From assembly GCF_014836645.1 (NCBI RefSeq), contig NZ_JACSQM010000001.1:496001-560000 (forward strand): DNA of 64,000 bases, read 5' to 3'. A model generated the notes under the pieces. That model did not search any database. It was given only the letters and a program-made list of their open reading frames with translations, and had not been told where the DNA came from. A program made the position numbers and the translations under genes. The DNA is from Fictibacillus norfolkensis. GTDB taxonomy: Bacteria; Bacillota; Bacilli; Bacillales; Fictibacillaceae. Positions 37,321 through 46,700 of this stretch are shown here, in pieces (position 1 is the first letter of the stretch; each line of letters starts with the position of its first letter).

Positions 37321-37527
37321 ATGAAAAACGATACAATGGAAGGCAAATGGAAACAGTTTAAAGGTGAAGCGAAGAAACAATGGGGCAACCTGACAGATGA
37401 TGATTACGATCAAGCACAGGGTGACCGTGAAAAGATGATTGGAAAGATCCAAGAAAGACACGGAAGAAAACGTGAAGAAGCTGAACGTGAATACGACGAT
37501 TGGTATAGCAGAATGGAGCAATATTAA
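37321..37527 (+). CDS. CsbD-family stress protein
   Basis: A 68-aa hydrophilic helical protein of the CsbD family (MEGKWKQFKGEAKKQWGNLT at the N-terminus, then QAQGDREKMIGKIQE). CsbD is sigma-B controlled in B. subtilis; molecular role unknown. AGGAGG precedes the ATG by about 8 nt. The stop of the upstream stress gene is 17 bp away, and a strong terminator follows. Confidence 0.92.
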   Translation: MKNDTMEGKWKQFKGEAKKQWGNLTDDDYDQAQGDREKMIGKIQERHGRKREEAEREYDDWYSRMEQY

Positions 37528-37534
37528 AAATAGT

Positions 37535-37574
37535 AGAACCCCCACTAAATCAATATTTAGTGGGGGTTCTTTTA
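37535..37574 (+). terminator. terminator of the stress operon
   Basis: A 16-bp perfect stem AGAACCCCCACTAAAT / ATTTAGTGGGGGTTCT with loop CAAT and a T-run. Confidence 0.95.
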
Positions 37575-37588
37575 AATTCGCTCTTTTC

Positions 37589-37706
37589 AAAAGATTGTTG
37601 CTTTTAAATCCTTGCTTCTTTCACAGTTGATTGGAGTGGAAGGTGCGAGACTCCTGAAACGGAAATCAACTACTCTAAAAGCATCAAAATTTACGAAAAC
37701 AGCCTT
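37589..37706 (+). repeat. dispersed palindromic element, copy 6 (core deleted)
   Basis: Keeps both ends but has lost the GC-rich middle: AAAAGATTGTTGCTTTTAA, CAGTTGATTGGAGTGGAAGG, TGCGAGACTCCTG, then directly GAAACGGAAATCAACTACTC and the outer TTACGAAAACAGCC. It is useful for setting the element borders. Confidence 0.8.
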
Positions 37707-37710
37707 TTAA

Positions 37711-38547
37711 TTACATGATAACAAAAACGATTACAGCTACTAGCACTAAGCGATAGATCGCAAATGGCGTTAGCTTAACTTTTTCAATAACGTTTAAGAA
37801 GAAGCGAATCGATAACATGGCGAATACAAACGCACTGATGAATCCAACCACAAAGAACGGCATAGCGTCCATACTAAAATATTCTAGATTCTTTAATAGG
37901 GAGATACCACTCGCACCTGCCATGATCGGAACAGCCATAATGAATGTAAAGTCAGCTGCTGCACGGTGACTGAGTCCTAAAAGAACACCACCTGAAATCG
38001 TAGCACCAGATCGTGAAAATCCTGGCCAGAGTGATAAACACTGAATCAATCCGATCGAGAAAGCTTGCTTGTACGTAATCTTATCCACTGTATCAATTAC
38101 AGGGTTTTGATTTTTAGCAGCAAATCGATCGGCAAATATCATAAGAACTGCACCAATCGCGAGTCCAATAAGCACTGTGTTTGTCGTGAAAAGGTACTCG
38201 TCGATATAATCTTCGAACAACAACCCAAGAACACCTGCCGGCAAAAGTCCTACGATAACTTGCGTTAATTTTAAACGGCTGCCCGTAATTTCATTTGTTG
38301 CTTTGTTTCTGCTAAGTCCAAGCATATCGATGAATCGCTGTCTGAAAACAACCACTACGGCTAAGATCGAACCGAGCTGAATCACTACTTTAAATGTGTT
38401 TGCAGGATATTTACCTAAAAAGTCTTGTGATTTTAACCACATATCATCGACAAGGATCATATGTCCTGTAGATGATACAGGAGCAAACTCCGTCAAACCT
38501 TCAACGATCCCTAGAATAAGGGCTTTTAATAACAATAGGATGTCCAT
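37711..38547 (-). CDS. uppP: undecaprenyl-diphosphate phosphatase
   Basis: Membrane phosphatase (BacA type) that recycles undecaprenyl pyrophosphate for wall synthesis and gives bacitracin tolerance; 278 aa, about eight helices. Both signature regions are intact: EGLTEFAPVSSTGH (Glu16 and Glu20, His29) and PGFSRSGATISGG. ATG at 38547 is preceded by AAAGGAG. Monocistronic. Confidence 0.95.
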   Translation of the reverse strand: MDILLLLKALILGIVEGLTEFAPVSSTGHMILVDDMWLKSQDFLGKYPANTFKVVIQLGSILAVVVVFRQRFIDMLGLSRNKATNEITGSRLKLTQVIVGLLPAGVLGLLFEDYIDEYLFTTNTVLIGLAIGAVLMIFADRFAAKNQNPVIDTVDKITYKQAFSIGLIQCLSLWPGFSRSGATISGGVLLGLSHRAAADFTFIMAVPIMAGASGISLLKNLEYFSMDAMPFFVVGFISAFVFAMLSIRFFLNVIEKVKLTPFAIYRLVLVAVIVFVIM

Positions 38548-38671
38548 AAAAATTACTGATCTCCTTTAACAACTTATACTCTCATCTCTATATAATAGAC
38601 GTTTTTCGATGATTAGCAAAGAATGATGTAAAACTTTTTATAACACTGTAACATATTGCGATAAAGTGAGA

Positions 38672-38706
38672 AACCCCGTCGGAATAAAATCCAACGAGGT
38701 TTTTTG
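38672..38706. terminator. terminator downstream of the M42 peptidase gene
   Basis: AACCCCGTCGGA / TCCAACGAGGTT stem (one G-T type mismatch). The T-run is stronger on the plus strand, but by position it ends the minus-strand peptidase gene. Confidence 0.65.
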
Positions 38707-38715
38707 AGGTAGTTT

Positions 38716-39777
38716 TTAGTAATCCAAAAGCGAATGGAGTTTTTCTTTATCTAAAACCTTTACAAGCTCTACTAGCAGCTTTGTGCTATTTTCTAGGTCG
38801 CTTTTACTGATCATGGATGTGTGACTATGAATGTAGCGAGCTGCCACTCCAACTACAAGACTTGGAATTCCCTTTTTGAAAAGATGAAACTTACCCGCAT
38901 CCGTTCCTCCGCCAAGCATCACGTCTACTTGGTAAGGGATGTTATGTTTCTCTGCAACCTCGATAATTAAATCACGAAAACCGGTGTGCGGAATCATGGA
39001 TGAGTCAAGGAATGTAATAAGCGGCCCTTTTCCGAGCTTCGCTTTGTTCGCATTCCCACCAGGACCATCTTCTGCAACTCCTACATCGAGTGCGATCGCG
39101 ACATCTGGCTCCATGATCGCAGGTGCCGTAATCGCTCCCCTGAGTCCTACTTCTTCTTGAACAGTCGCCCCACAATAGACAGTGTTCGGATGAGTGACGT
39201 TTTGAAGTTGCTCCAGAACCTGAAGCGCCGTATAACAGCCTGCTCGATTGTCGAGTGCTTTAGCAAGGATCGTATCACCGTCAGGCATCAGTTCGAATGG
39301 ACATATCGGAAGAATCGGATCTCCTACCCTAATCCCCCACTCCTTCACTTGCTCTTTATCTTTGGCACCAATATCAATAAACATCTCTTTCATAGGATAA
39401 ACCCGGTTTCGTTCTTCCGGCGTTAAGATATGAGGCGCTTTTGATCCAACGACGCCAGTAAACGTTTTACTTTTCGTCTGCACGTGTACACGTTGTGCGA
39501 GAAGAACTTGTGACCACCAGCCTCCTAATGGAACAAAGCGCAGATAACCTTGTTCTGTGACCTCACTGACCATGAAACCGACTTCGTCCATGTGGCCGGC
39601 AAGAAGTATTTTAGGACCATCATTCGTAGATCCGTGTTTTTCACCGAATACACTGCCGATGTGGTCGTTCATTAGCGTAGCACCTGTTTTGCTTATCTCG
39701 CGTTTCATGATCTCTCTAATCGCTTTTTCAAAACCAGGAGCACCATTCGTTTCGGTTAACTCTTTTAATAAGTCCAT
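38716..39777 (-). CDS. M42-family aminopeptidase, YtoP/FrvX-like
   Basis: A 353-aa cobalt/zinc aminopeptidase forming tetrahedral particles in known members. Metal and catalytic residues are visible: LLAGHMDEVGFMV, DNRAGCYTALQ, VQEEVGLRGA (catalytic Glu pair), ALDVGVAEDGP and the C-terminal ARYIHSHTSM. The ATG at 39777 has GGAAGGTG upstream; a GTG three codons earlier overlaps that site. Acts on cytosolic peptides. Confidence 0.92.
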   Translation of the reverse strand: MDLLKELTETNGAPGFEKAIREIMKREISKTGATLMNDHIGSVFGEKHGSTNDGPKILLAGHMDEVGFMVSEVTEQGYLRFVPLGGWWSQVLLAQRVHVQTKSKTFTGVVGSKAPHILTPEERNRVYPMKEMFIDIGAKDKEQVKEWGIRVGDPILPICPFELMPDGDTILAKALDNRAGCYTALQVLEQLQNVTHPNTVYCGATVQEEVGLRGAITAPAIMEPDVAIALDVGVAEDGPGGNANKAKLGKGPLITFLDSSMIPHTGFRDLIIEVAEKHNIPYQVDVMLGGGTDAGKFHLFKKGIPSLVVGVAARYIHSHTSMISKSDLENSTKLLVELVKVLDKEKLHSLLDY

Positions 39778-39852
39778 ATTTTTCACCTTCCTATTTTATA
39801 GGATGGGGAAAATATACCGTTTGAATACGTTTTTTTCATAAAGAGAGTGAAA

Positions 39853-40833
39853 TTATTCAAAATCGAAGTTTAACACGTATTTTCGACCTTTATTGGTTCC
39901 AATCGTTGTAGAACATAGTGCGTTTAAAAGGTGTTTCGTGATATGAGGTGAGTTGATATGGAGGAAGTCATTCATTTGCCGATTATTTATTGTGTTTCCT
40001 ATTAACAAGTAATAGTCATGTAAGGCTTGTATATGAGCGTCTTTAGAAGTTGACATACATCTAGCACAAGCCCAAGTTCCAAACGTTCTGTGCATACTAA
40101 AGAATTTACAGTTCGTGCACTGTATTCCTTTTATCAAATCACTCTCTGAGATTAGGAAATGCTGAAGAATATTGAATTTTAGGGGATGATGTTGTAATTG
40201 AAGTTGTACGGAAAGGTTATGTTGAGCTTCCTTTGTAAGGAGATAAGTGGTGTGTTTGACCTCAAGTTCCTTTATTTTATCAGGCAAAACATAGTAGGGT
40301 AATACAAATTGGGAGAGGGTTTTAGACCTTTCTTTTTCAGCAGACTTGATTACTGATTTATTATTTCCGATGATTACAAGCGGCTCGATTGGAATAGAAG
40401 GAAATTTATGAAAGGCAAGCCATTTTTGAAGTTGCTCTACATGTCTATGTACTTGAATGATTGGACTGCTGAACGCTCTTTCATCCTTATTATCATTGAT
40501 CCTGATCAACTGGTTAAATGTTGAATCAAAAATAAGTGTTCCAGTTATGTTCTTCACTTCGATGATAATTATGAGATTTGAGGATAACAGTAGGCAATCA
40601 ATCTGGAAGTAATGTGAACCATCATAAAGACGAAGGTCATGAAAGATATGGTACTTCTGTTCTGGTAAAAAACTTAGGGGAAAATCTAATGAACGCTCAC
40701 CACGATATCCAGCCAAACCTTTTGCATATATTTCAGAAGCAATTTGTCTTTTTGGATGCTCAAGATCAAGTCGTCTAAATAGTGCCTCAAACTTGTATAA
40801 TTTAATTGGCTTTGTTCGTTTTTTAATGATCAA
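39853..40833 (-). CDS. NERD nuclease-related protein with a zinc ribbon
   Basis: A 326-aa protein. NERD domain at about residues 40-155 (GYRGERSLDF, then QIDCLLLSSNLIIIIEVKN, matching the restriction-endonuclease-like D-EVK core). The C-terminal part has a zinc-ribbon-like CTNCKFF and WACARC (Cys pairs). TTG start at 40833 with AAAGGAG upstream. NERD proteins are inferred nucleases or DNA-processing factors; no confirmed role. It is monocistronic and not inside a defence island by what is seen here. Confidence 0.85.
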   Translation of the reverse strand: MIIKKRTKPIKLYKFEALFRRLDLEHPKRQIASEIYAKGLAGYRGERSLDFPLSFLPEQKYHIFHDLRLYDGSHYFQIDCLLLSSNLIIIIEVKNITGTLIFDSTFNQLIRINDNKDERAFSSPIIQVHRHVEQLQKWLAFHKFPSIPIEPLVIIGNNKSVIKSAEKERSKTLSQFVLPYYVLPDKIKELEVKHTTYLLTKEAQHNLSVQLQLQHHPLKFNILQHFLISESDLIKGIQCTNCKFFSMHRTFGTWACARCMSTSKDAHIQALHDYYLLIGNTINNRQMNDFLHINSPHITKHLLNALCSTTIGTNKGRKYVLNFDFE

Positions 40834-40899
40834 AGTCTAACTCCTTTCATGATTATATTGTTAATAATTCTTTTGTATGGACGCAAAATCCTGTTAGGA

Positions 40900-41015
40900 A
40901 ATAGATATCAGCAACTTTTTTGTTATATCGGCGAGAATGAGCAATTTATCAGCAACTTTCGAATTATATCGGCAAGAATTTAAATATATCGGCGAAAATC
41001 AAATTATATCGACAT
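40900..41015. repeat. 20-bp tandem array C (6 units)
   Basis: The word ATATC recurs with ends at 40909, 40929, 40950, 40970, 40990 and 41010 (period 20-21). Units read like TTATATCGGCRAGAATTTAA or ATATCAGCAACTTT. It lies between the NERD gene start and the ssrA terminator. Confidence 0.8.
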
Positions 41016-41034
41016 TTGCATAAATTCAGCATAC

Positions 41035-41063
41035 AAAAAAGGACTCACCCTGATGGTGAGTCC
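41035..41063 (-). terminator. terminator of ssrA
   Basis: GGACTCACC / GGTGAGTCC, loop of five, then TTTTTT on the minus strand, 18 bp past the encoded CCA end. Confidence 0.93.
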
Positions 41064-41080
41064 TGTTATCCACCTATGTA

Positions 41081-41717
41081 TGGTGGAGACGGTGGGACAT
41101 GTTATTCCATGCTTTCGTCATGGCACTGACTATATCTTGAACCTGAAGATTCCAGGTCCTTCGGCGTATTATACGAAACATAAATTTACTTGAAACCAAG
41201 CAGAATTTCGTATCTTAGTACTACCAGAATGGCAGCCTATAAGTCGATACACGGCTGTTGGATTGCTCCACATACCGCTCGGCATTGCCTTGCAACGATA
41301 AATGTTGGTTAGGTTTCACCGATAAAGCCGAATTATCACTTATGTGTTACCACACAAGGCGACTAATTTATTAATCGAACCCACGTCCAAAGATATTGGC
41401 ACTTAAGCTTCTACGAGTGTAGTCGGTTTATTCGCGTTTCGCGGATCCGTCTGCCAGCCGACAGGCGCCTGGACCGCTAGCCTGATTATTCTCTTCCATC
41501 GTCCTCAGGCGGAGGACAACCGGCGTAGCCCACTAAGAGTGAGTCCCTTACCCTACCACATGGGCGATGGAGGGAGGAACAGCTAAAGTGCTATTACGCA
41601 GCTAAAGCTAAGTTGTTGTTTTGTTTGCCAGTTATTGGCTGTGGCGTTTTAACGAGGCCGACCCCCTCGACTCGCAACTTAAGCTCAAACTACCCCTGTC
41701 GAATCCGTAACGTCCCC
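41081..41717 (-). ncRNA. ssrA: tmRNA, interrupted by a group I intron
   Basis: Rescues stalled ribosomes with SmpB. The 5' end GGGGACGTTACGG (41717) pairs with the 3' end CCGTCTCCACCA (to 41081, CCA encoded), forming the acceptor stem. The tag frame begins at 41629 (GGC) and encodes GKQNNNLALAA followed by TAA at 41594-41596, so with the charged Ala the tag is A-GKQNNNLALAA. Pseudoknot stems follow, such as CCGGTTGTCC / GGACG regions. Exon 1 is 41374-41717 (344 nt) and exon 2 is 41081-41097 (17 nt), giving a mature RNA of 361 nt, the normal size. smpB lies just upstream on the same strand. Confidence 0.95.
41098..41373 (-). other. group I intron in the tmRNA T-loop (276 nt, no ORF)
   Basis: Removing it restores the arm GTGGG-TTCGATT-CCCAC. 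Group I marks on the minus strand: the upstream exon ends in U, and the intron ends in G (ATG|TCCCAC). P1 pairs exon CGAU with intron GUCG, so the splice site carries a U-G wobble, and UAA/UUA extends the stem around a 4-nt loop. P4 region AAGGCAATGCCGAGC is nearly the cyanobacterial tRNA-Leu intron motif. The S element AAGATATAGTC (41128-41138) can pair with ACTA (41216-41219) as P7. P8 is ATACGAAA / TTTCGTAT. The CCATG/CATGG hairpin near the 3' end fits a P9 stem. No endonuclease frame. Confidence 0.92.
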
Positions 41718-41802
41718 ATTATAAAATGGTAAGCAGAAACTTAATTCTGCCGAACCTCGGAAAGAGATAAAAGCTTAATCGCTTCTATTCACTTGTGTAC
41801 TC

Positions 41803-41831
41803 AGTATAACATTTTTGCTTCATCGTCTCAA
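41803..41831 (-). promoter_or_regulatory. ssrA promoter
   Basis: Minus strand: TTGAGA (41826-41831), 17-bp spacer, TATACT (41803-41808). Transcription would begin near 41796, giving an ~80-nt leader removed during 5' processing. Confidence 0.75.
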
Positions 41832-41857
41832 TTGTAACATCCTGTAAAAGGAACCAA

Positions 41858-42325
41858 TTAAGCTTTTTGGCGATCTCGGAATGCACGTTCGATCTCTCGC
41901 TTCGCATCCTTCTTCTTTAAATCGTCACGCTTGTCGTAATGCTTTTTCCCTTTAGCAAGTCCGATCAAAAGCTTCGCAAAACCATTCTTCAGGTACATCT
42001 TCAAAGGAACGATAGAGTATCCTTGTTCTTTAGTTGCACCTAACAGCTTGTTGATCTCTTTGCGGTGTAAAAGCAGCTTACGCGTACGAAGTGGATCATG
42101 GTTGTAACGGTTTCCTTGCTCATACGTGCTGATGTGCATGTTGTGTAGAAACAACTCGCCATTTTGCACACGTGCGAAGGAATCTTTTAAATTTGCCCTG
42201 CCTGCGCGAATGGATTTGATCTCCGTGCCCTGAAGGACAATTCCTGCTTCAAATGTTTCTTCGACGTGGTAATCGTGCCGCGCTTTCTTATTCTGTGCGA
42301 CTACTTTCCCTTCTCCTTTTGGCAT
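41858..42325 (-). CDS. smpB: SsrA-binding protein
   Basis: Partner of tmRNA that holds its tRNA-like domain in the ribosome; 155 aa. Start [19 protein letters not shown] at 42325, the usual SmpB N-terminus, with GGAGG 11 nt upstream; an ATG seven codons earlier precedes the ribosome site. OB-fold marks are [32 protein letters not shown] and the C-terminal [15 protein letters not shown], which enters the mRNA channel. It sits between rnr and ssrA, the standard order. Confidence 0.97.
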   Translation of the reverse strand: MPKGEGKVVAQNKKARHDYHVEETFEAGIVLQGTEIKSIRAGRANLKDSFARVQNGELFLHNMHISTYEQGNRYNHDPLRTRKLLLHRKEINKLLGATKEQGYSIVPLKMYLKNGFAKLLIGLAKGKKHYDKRDDLKKKDAKREIERAFRDRQKA

Positions 42326-42429
42326 GTAAAACTCAATCCTCCCCACAGCAAGTGAAGTTTAATTATAGCAATATGGTCAAATAACGTCAAGGTTCACCAC
42401 CGAGGATGAACCTTGACCAACATGCCTTC

Positions 42430-44748
42430 TTATTTCTTCTTTTTCTTGCCCTTTTTCTTCGCAACTGGTTTATAGAAAGGCTTCTTCTTCCCTTTCTTTG
42501 AATCTTGAGGGCCGCTTGAACGCTCTGATTCACTTGTGCGGTTCTTGCTTCTTCTTCCTCGTCCGCGTTTTGGTGTATCTCCAATATCGATCACTTTCTG
42601 GCGATCTTTAAAGCGTTTACGAGGTGTTCCTTTCATACCGACAATCTCGAAATCGATCGCGCGGTCATCTACATTCACGTTCGCAACTCGAATGGAAATC
42701 TCATCACCGATTCGGAATACGTTACCTGTTCGCTCACCGATCATCGCCATAAACTTCTCATCGAATCGGTAGTAATCATCGGTTAAATAACTAACGTGTA
42801 CGAGTCCCTCAATCGTGTTTGGAAGTTCAACGAACAATCCAAAGTTTGTTACAGAGCTGATCACGCCGTCAAACTCTTCGCCTATCTTATCGAGCATGAA
42901 CTGTGATTTTTTCAGCTCATCTGTTTCGCGTTCCGCATCAACAGCACGGCGTTCCATCGCGGATGAATGCTTAGCGATCCCAGGAAGTTCTGCTTTCCAA
43001 TGACTGACTGTTTTTGGTCCTGTGTCTTTTTTAAACAGATACGTCCGGATGAGGCGATGTACGATTAAGTCTGGGTAACGACGGATCGGTGATGTGAAAT
43101 GAGTATAAAACTCCGTTGCCAATCCGTAGTGACCCAGTGACATATGATCGTACTTCGCTTGCTTCATAGATCGAAGCATGATTTTGCTGATCACCATTTC
43201 CTCTGGCTCGCCTTTTACGGTCTCCAAAAGCTGTTGAAGGCTGCGCGGGTGAATATCGCTCGCGGTTCCTTTTAATGCATAACCAAACATGCCGATAAAC
43301 TCTAAGAAACGCTCTAATTTGCCCTCATCAGGGTCTTCATGGATTCGGTACATAAACGGAAGCTCGAGGTCATGAAAATGCTGAGCTACAGTCTCGTTCG
43401 CACAAAGCATGAATTCTTCGATCAGTTTTTCTGCAACTGATCTCTCGCGAAGAACAACGTCTTGCGGATCGCTGTTTTCATCAACAAGTACTTTTGCTTC
43501 AGAAAAATCGAAGTCAATCGCACCGCGTGCAAAACGCTTTTTGCGCAGAACTTCAGCAAGCTCTCCCATTAACTTAAAGAAAGGGATGAGTGACTCGTAT
43601 TTCTTGTTAACCGCTTCGTCTTCATCCTGCAAAATTTTACGAACATCTGTATACGTCATTCGCTCTGTTGTTTTGATCACACTTGGGAAGATTTCATGTT
43701 TGATGACTTCTCCATCATGGTTGATCTCCATCTCACATGAGATCGTTAAGCGATCAACTTTCGGGTTCAATGAACAGATTCCATTTGAAAGACGATGTGG
43801 GATCATCGGGATAACACGATCGACTAAGTACACACTCGTACCACGTTCTTGCGCTTCTTTATCAATTGGAGAATCTTCAGTTACATAATGCGTAACATCT
43901 GCGATATGTACGCCAAGCTTATAATGGCCATTCGGCAGCTTGATCACATGAACCGCATCATCCAAGTCTTTTGCGTCTGCTCCATCAATCGTTACGATGG
44001 TTTCTTTTCGAAGATCGCGACGTCCTTCAATATCTTTCGGATCGATCTCATCTGGTGTGTTATGTGCTTGCTCGAGTGCTTCAACAGGAAACTCTCTTGG
44101 CAGTCCATGTTTGAAAATAACCGAGATAATATCTACACCTGGATCGTTCTTATGTCCGATGATATGAATAATCTCTCCTTCGGCACTGTTTTTGCCTTCA
44201 GGGTATTTTGTGATCTTCACAAGAACCTTATGTCCTTCTACAGCTCCGTTAACGCCGTCTGCAGGGATAAAGATGTCATTCGGGATCCGTTTATCATCAG
44301 CCACAACAAAACCAAATTTACGGCTCTCCTGGAACGTTCCGACTACCTCTGTAACGCCTCGTTCCAAAATACGAATGATCGTGCCTTCAGGACGTGATCC
44401 TGAAGATGTTTGGTTGAGGCGCACGAGCACCGTGTCTCCACTCATTGCACCATTCATATCAGATTGTGAGATATACACATCTTTTTGTTCAGAGTCTTCT
44501 GGAATAAGGAACGCAAAACCTTTTGCGTGACCTTGAACACGACCTTTGATCAGGCTCATCTTTTCAGGTAATCCATAACGGTTCGTACGTGTTCGAACGA
44601 TAGAACCTTCATCTTCTAATTCATTAAGTGTTAAAACCAGTTTCTTGAAAGCTTCAGCGTCAGGAAGTTGAAGAGCTTCTTCAATCTCTGTTACTGTCAT
44701 CGGTTTTTCCGACTCTTTCATGATCTGGAGTATTTGCAGTTTATCCAA
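42430..44748 (-). CDS. rnr: ribonuclease R
   Basis: Processive 3'-5' exoribonuclease that degrades structured RNA and non-stop mRNA in trans-translation; 772 aa. TTG start at 44748, with AAGGAGG at 7-8 nt. Order: an N-terminal helix-turn-helix (about 1-65), two cold-shock domains, the RNB catalytic domain ([15 protein letters not shown] with four Asp, and later [11 protein letters not shown]), an S1 domain ([18 protein letters not shown]) and a Lys/Arg-rich tail. A hairpin GTCAAGGTTCA / TGAACCTTGAC follows at 42386-42417, a weak terminator before smpB. Confidence 0.96.
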   Translation of the reverse strand: MDKLQILQIMKESEKPMTVTEIEEALQLPDAEAFKKLVLTLNELEDEGSIVRTRTNRYGLPEKMSLIKGRVQGHAKGFAFLIPEDSEQKDVYISQSDMNGAMSGDTVLVRLNQTSSGSRPEGTIIRILERGVTEVVGTFQESRKFGFVVADDKRIPNDIFIPADGVNGAVEGHKVLVKITKYPEGKNSAEGEIIHIIGHKNDPGVDIISVIFKHGLPREFPVEALEQAHNTPDEIDPKDIEGRRDLRKETIVTIDGADAKDLDDAVHVIKLPNGHYKLGVHIADVTHYVTEDSPIDKEAQERGTSVYLVDRVIPMIPHRLSNGICSLNPKVDRLTISCEMEINHDGEVIKHEIFPSVIKTTERMTYTDVRKILQDEDEAVNKKYESLIPFFKLMGELAEVLRKKRFARGAIDFDFSEAKVLVDENSDPQDVVLRERSVAEKLIEEFMLCANETVAQHFHDLELPFMYRIHEDPDEGKLERFLEFIGMFGYALKGTASDIHPRSLQQLLETVKGEPEEMVISKIMLRSMKQAKYDHMSLGHYGLATEFYTHFTSPIRRYPDLIVHRLIRTYLFKKDTGPKTVSHWKAELPGIAKHSSAMERRAVDAERETDELKKSQFMLDKIGEEFDGVISSVTNFGLFVELPNTIEGLVHVSYLTDDYYRFDEKFMAMIGERTGNVFRIGDEISIRVANVNVDDRAIDFEIVGMKGTPRKRFKDRQKVIDIGDTPKRGRGRRSKNRTSESERSSGPQDSKKGKKKPFYKPVAKKKGKKKKK

Positions 44749-44779
44749 AAACTGACCTCCTTTTTAAGGAAAAAAGGTT

Positions 44780-45526
44780 CTATTCTGACCAATCAAGGTC
44801 TTCTAAGAAAGCATAAACATCTTCATGCAGCTGTTCTTTTTCCTTGTCTAATGTAATAACGTGTGATGAGTTTTCATACCATTTTAAATCTTTCTTTTCA
44901 CCTTCTACTTCATCATAGATAATATTTGCAGAATCCGTGTTTATCATTTCATCATTTCTAGCCTGCACAACAAACGTAGGTGCGTATACGAGATCCACTG
45001 AATTTCTTACACTTTGAATAAGTTCTTGAAGAGCTTTTAACGTGTTCATCGGTGTTTTTTTGAATTCTTCCATCTCTTCTTGAATCTGTTCTGCTGATTT
45101 CTGTTCACGCTTTTTATATTCTTCAGCGTACGCACAAACCCCTTTATACATCACTTCTTCACTCTTGATAGACATGGGTGCGCACATCGGAATAACTGCT
45201 TTTACAGGATGTTCTGTAGCAAGTTTTAAAGAGAATACGCCACCTAACGAAAGACCGCAAACAGCAATCTCGTCGTAGCCTCTTTCTTTTAGATGATTGT
45301 AGCCGCCAATCACATCTTCCCACCAGTCTTTAGGTCCTGTGTGTACTAGTTCTTCAGGGGGAACGGCATGCCCTTTATACTGAGGGGCGTGACATGTATA
45401 GCCCTTCTTCTGCAGAAATCTCCCCATCATTCGTACATCCGCTGAACTGCCCGTGAACCCATGAAGCATTAAGACTGCCCGCTTTCCACCTTCAAAGAAA
45501 AACGGTTTTGGTGCTGCGATTTTCAT
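44780..45526 (-). CDS. est: carboxylesterase, Est30-like
   Basis: A 248-aa alpha/beta hydrolase very close to Geobacillus Est30. Nucleophile Ser93 in GLSLGG, Asp in ARNDEM and His in SSHVITL form the triad; the oxyanion segment is [12 protein letters not shown]. The small helical cap contains [18 protein letters not shown]. Works on short to medium acyl esters in the family; the physiological substrate is unknown. It follows a related esterase gene by 12 bp, in the secG-est-rnr context. Confidence 0.93.
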   Translation of the reverse strand: MKIAAPKPFFFEGGKRAVLMLHGFTGSSADVRMMGRFLQKKGYTCHAPQYKGHAVPPEELVHTGPKDWWEDVIGGYNHLKERGYDEIAVCGLSLGGVFSLKLATEHPVKAVIPMCAPMSIKSEEVMYKGVCAYAEEYKKREQKSAEQIQEEMEEFKKTPMNTLKALQELIQSVRNSVDLVYAPTFVVQARNDEMINTDSANIIYDEVEGEKKDLKWYENSSHVITLDKEKEQLHEDVYAFLEDLDWSE

Positions 45527-45538
45527 GTTGTCTCTCTC

Positions 45539-46228
45539 CTATTCATTCATTAAAAATTGATAAACTTCTTGAATTAATTCATCTTTCTCTACATCATGAC
45601 AGATCATGTGCTTAGATTCTTTAAAATAACAAAGACGTTTGTTAGATGCTGCTATCGCTTTGTACAGATATTCTGCACTTCTTCTCGGAACAAGGCCATC
45701 ACATTCTCCTTGAACGATTAGAGTTGGTGCAGAGACTTGTGAGAATTCAGGTTTGATCATCCTCACAAGCTTCTGAAACTCTCTCGTTGCACTGAAAGGT
45801 GTATCAAGGAACTTTTTTCGATACCTTTTATATAATTCATGATCTCTTAGTTGACCGTTCAGCCCAGAGACCATCATATTGGCAATATCTTTAATCATCT
45901 GTGCGGGGTTAAGATAGTAGGCACTTGCGTTCAACAGAATCAATTTGTCGCACCCGTACTTTGAAGCGAGGTACCCCGCGATCATGCCACCCATCGAAAA
46001 GCCGACGATATAGATCTGTTCAACTTTTTCTCGTAGCTCCAAATAGGCACTTTCAGCTTCTTGAAGCCATTCTGTATGTGTTCTACCTCTTAATGAGAGC
46101 TCAGTTCCGTGACCAGGATAAGTGGGCACAGATAACAACCAGTCCGTATGCTTCTCAAGATATTCTGTAATTGGCTCGATCTCATAAGGTCCGCCTGTGA
46201 ACCCATGCAAACAAAGACACCCGATCAT
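45539..46228 (-). CDS. alpha/beta hydrolase (second carboxylesterase)
   Basis: A 229-aa hydrolase with CLHGFTGGPYEI as oxyanion segment, nucleophile Ser78 in GFSMGG, Asp in GECDGLV and His in SKHMICHD. It is a diverged relative of the Est30-type protein encoded 12 bp downstream, and belongs to the same COG1647-type group, so this looks like an old tandem duplication. In B. subtilis only one est gene lies between secG and rnr (from memory). Confidence 0.85.
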   Translation of the reverse strand: MIGCLCLHGFTGGPYEIEPITEYLEKHTDWLLSVPTYPGHGTELSLRGRTHTEWLQEAESAYLELREKVEQIYIVGFSMGGMIAGYLASKYGCDKLILLNASAYYLNPAQMIKDIANMMVSGLNGQLRDHELYKRYRKKFLDTPFSATREFQKLVRMIKPEFSQVSAPTLIVQGECDGLVPRRSAEYLYKAIAASNKRLCYFKESKHMICHDVEKDELIQEVYQFLMNE

Positions 46229-46324
46229 GCTACCACCTTTTTTGTCTATAGGTTACCCTTTTATCCTCGTATCAAATCATATCACAACCACTCTATTAAA
46301 GGTTATGCGGCGTTTCTACAGACT

Positions 46325-46363
46325 AAAAAAACAACAAGCGGCATTCACCGCTTGTTGTTTTTG
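46325..46363 (-). terminator. terminator of secG
   Basis: AAAAACAACAAGCGG / CCGCTTGTTGTTTTT with a 6-nt loop and T-run on each strand. Confidence 0.9.
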
Positions 46364-46371
46364 ACTGTTCT

Positions 46372-46611
46372 TTAATTCATCGGAATAAAGTATGCTACTG
46401 AAATCGTTAGAATGAAGAACAACACTGCAAGAATGATCGTTAACTTACTTAGCAATGCGTCGATTCCACGTGCTTTTTGTTTACCAAAAAGCTGTTCAGC
46501 TCCACCAGTAATCGCGCCTGATAATCCTGCCGAACGACCTGATTGAAGAACAACGACAACGATTAATGCGATTGATACTAAAATAAGAAGGATTTTTGCT
46601 GCTGTTAGCAT
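46372..46611 (-). CDS. secG: preprotein translocase subunit SecG
   Basis: A 79-aa two-helix membrane subunit of the SecYEG channel. Helix 1 at about residues 5-24, then the conserved cytosolic loop [20 protein letters not shown], and helix 2 at about 52-75. The ATG follows GGTGGAGGTG. A strong terminator separates it from the esterase genes, so secG is transcribed alone or from upstream. Confidence 0.96.
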   Translation of the reverse strand: MLTAAKILLILVSIALIVVVVLQSGRSAGLSGAITGGAEQLFGKQKARGIDALLSKLTIILAVLFFILTISVAYFIPMN

Positions 46612-46700
46612 GTATGTTACACCTCCACCGTTCCACGTTACATTACCCTAAATGTACCATAACTTGAAGGGACGAGGCAAAGCTTTTTTCAGAACCTTCA

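Noticed and set aside
40900..41015. Possible CRISPR array (also 12.8, 32.9 and 48.5 kb)
   Set aside because: Units are contiguous with a 20-21 bp period and no unique spacers; no cas genes.
41081..41717. Two-piece (permuted) tmRNA
   Set aside because: 5' and 3' ends are in the normal order, and the extra 276 nt sit exactly in the T-loop with group I splice signals.
43849..44397. A 182-codon open frame antisense to rnr
   Set aside because: No ribosome site or recognisable domain; rnr coding on the other strand is certain.
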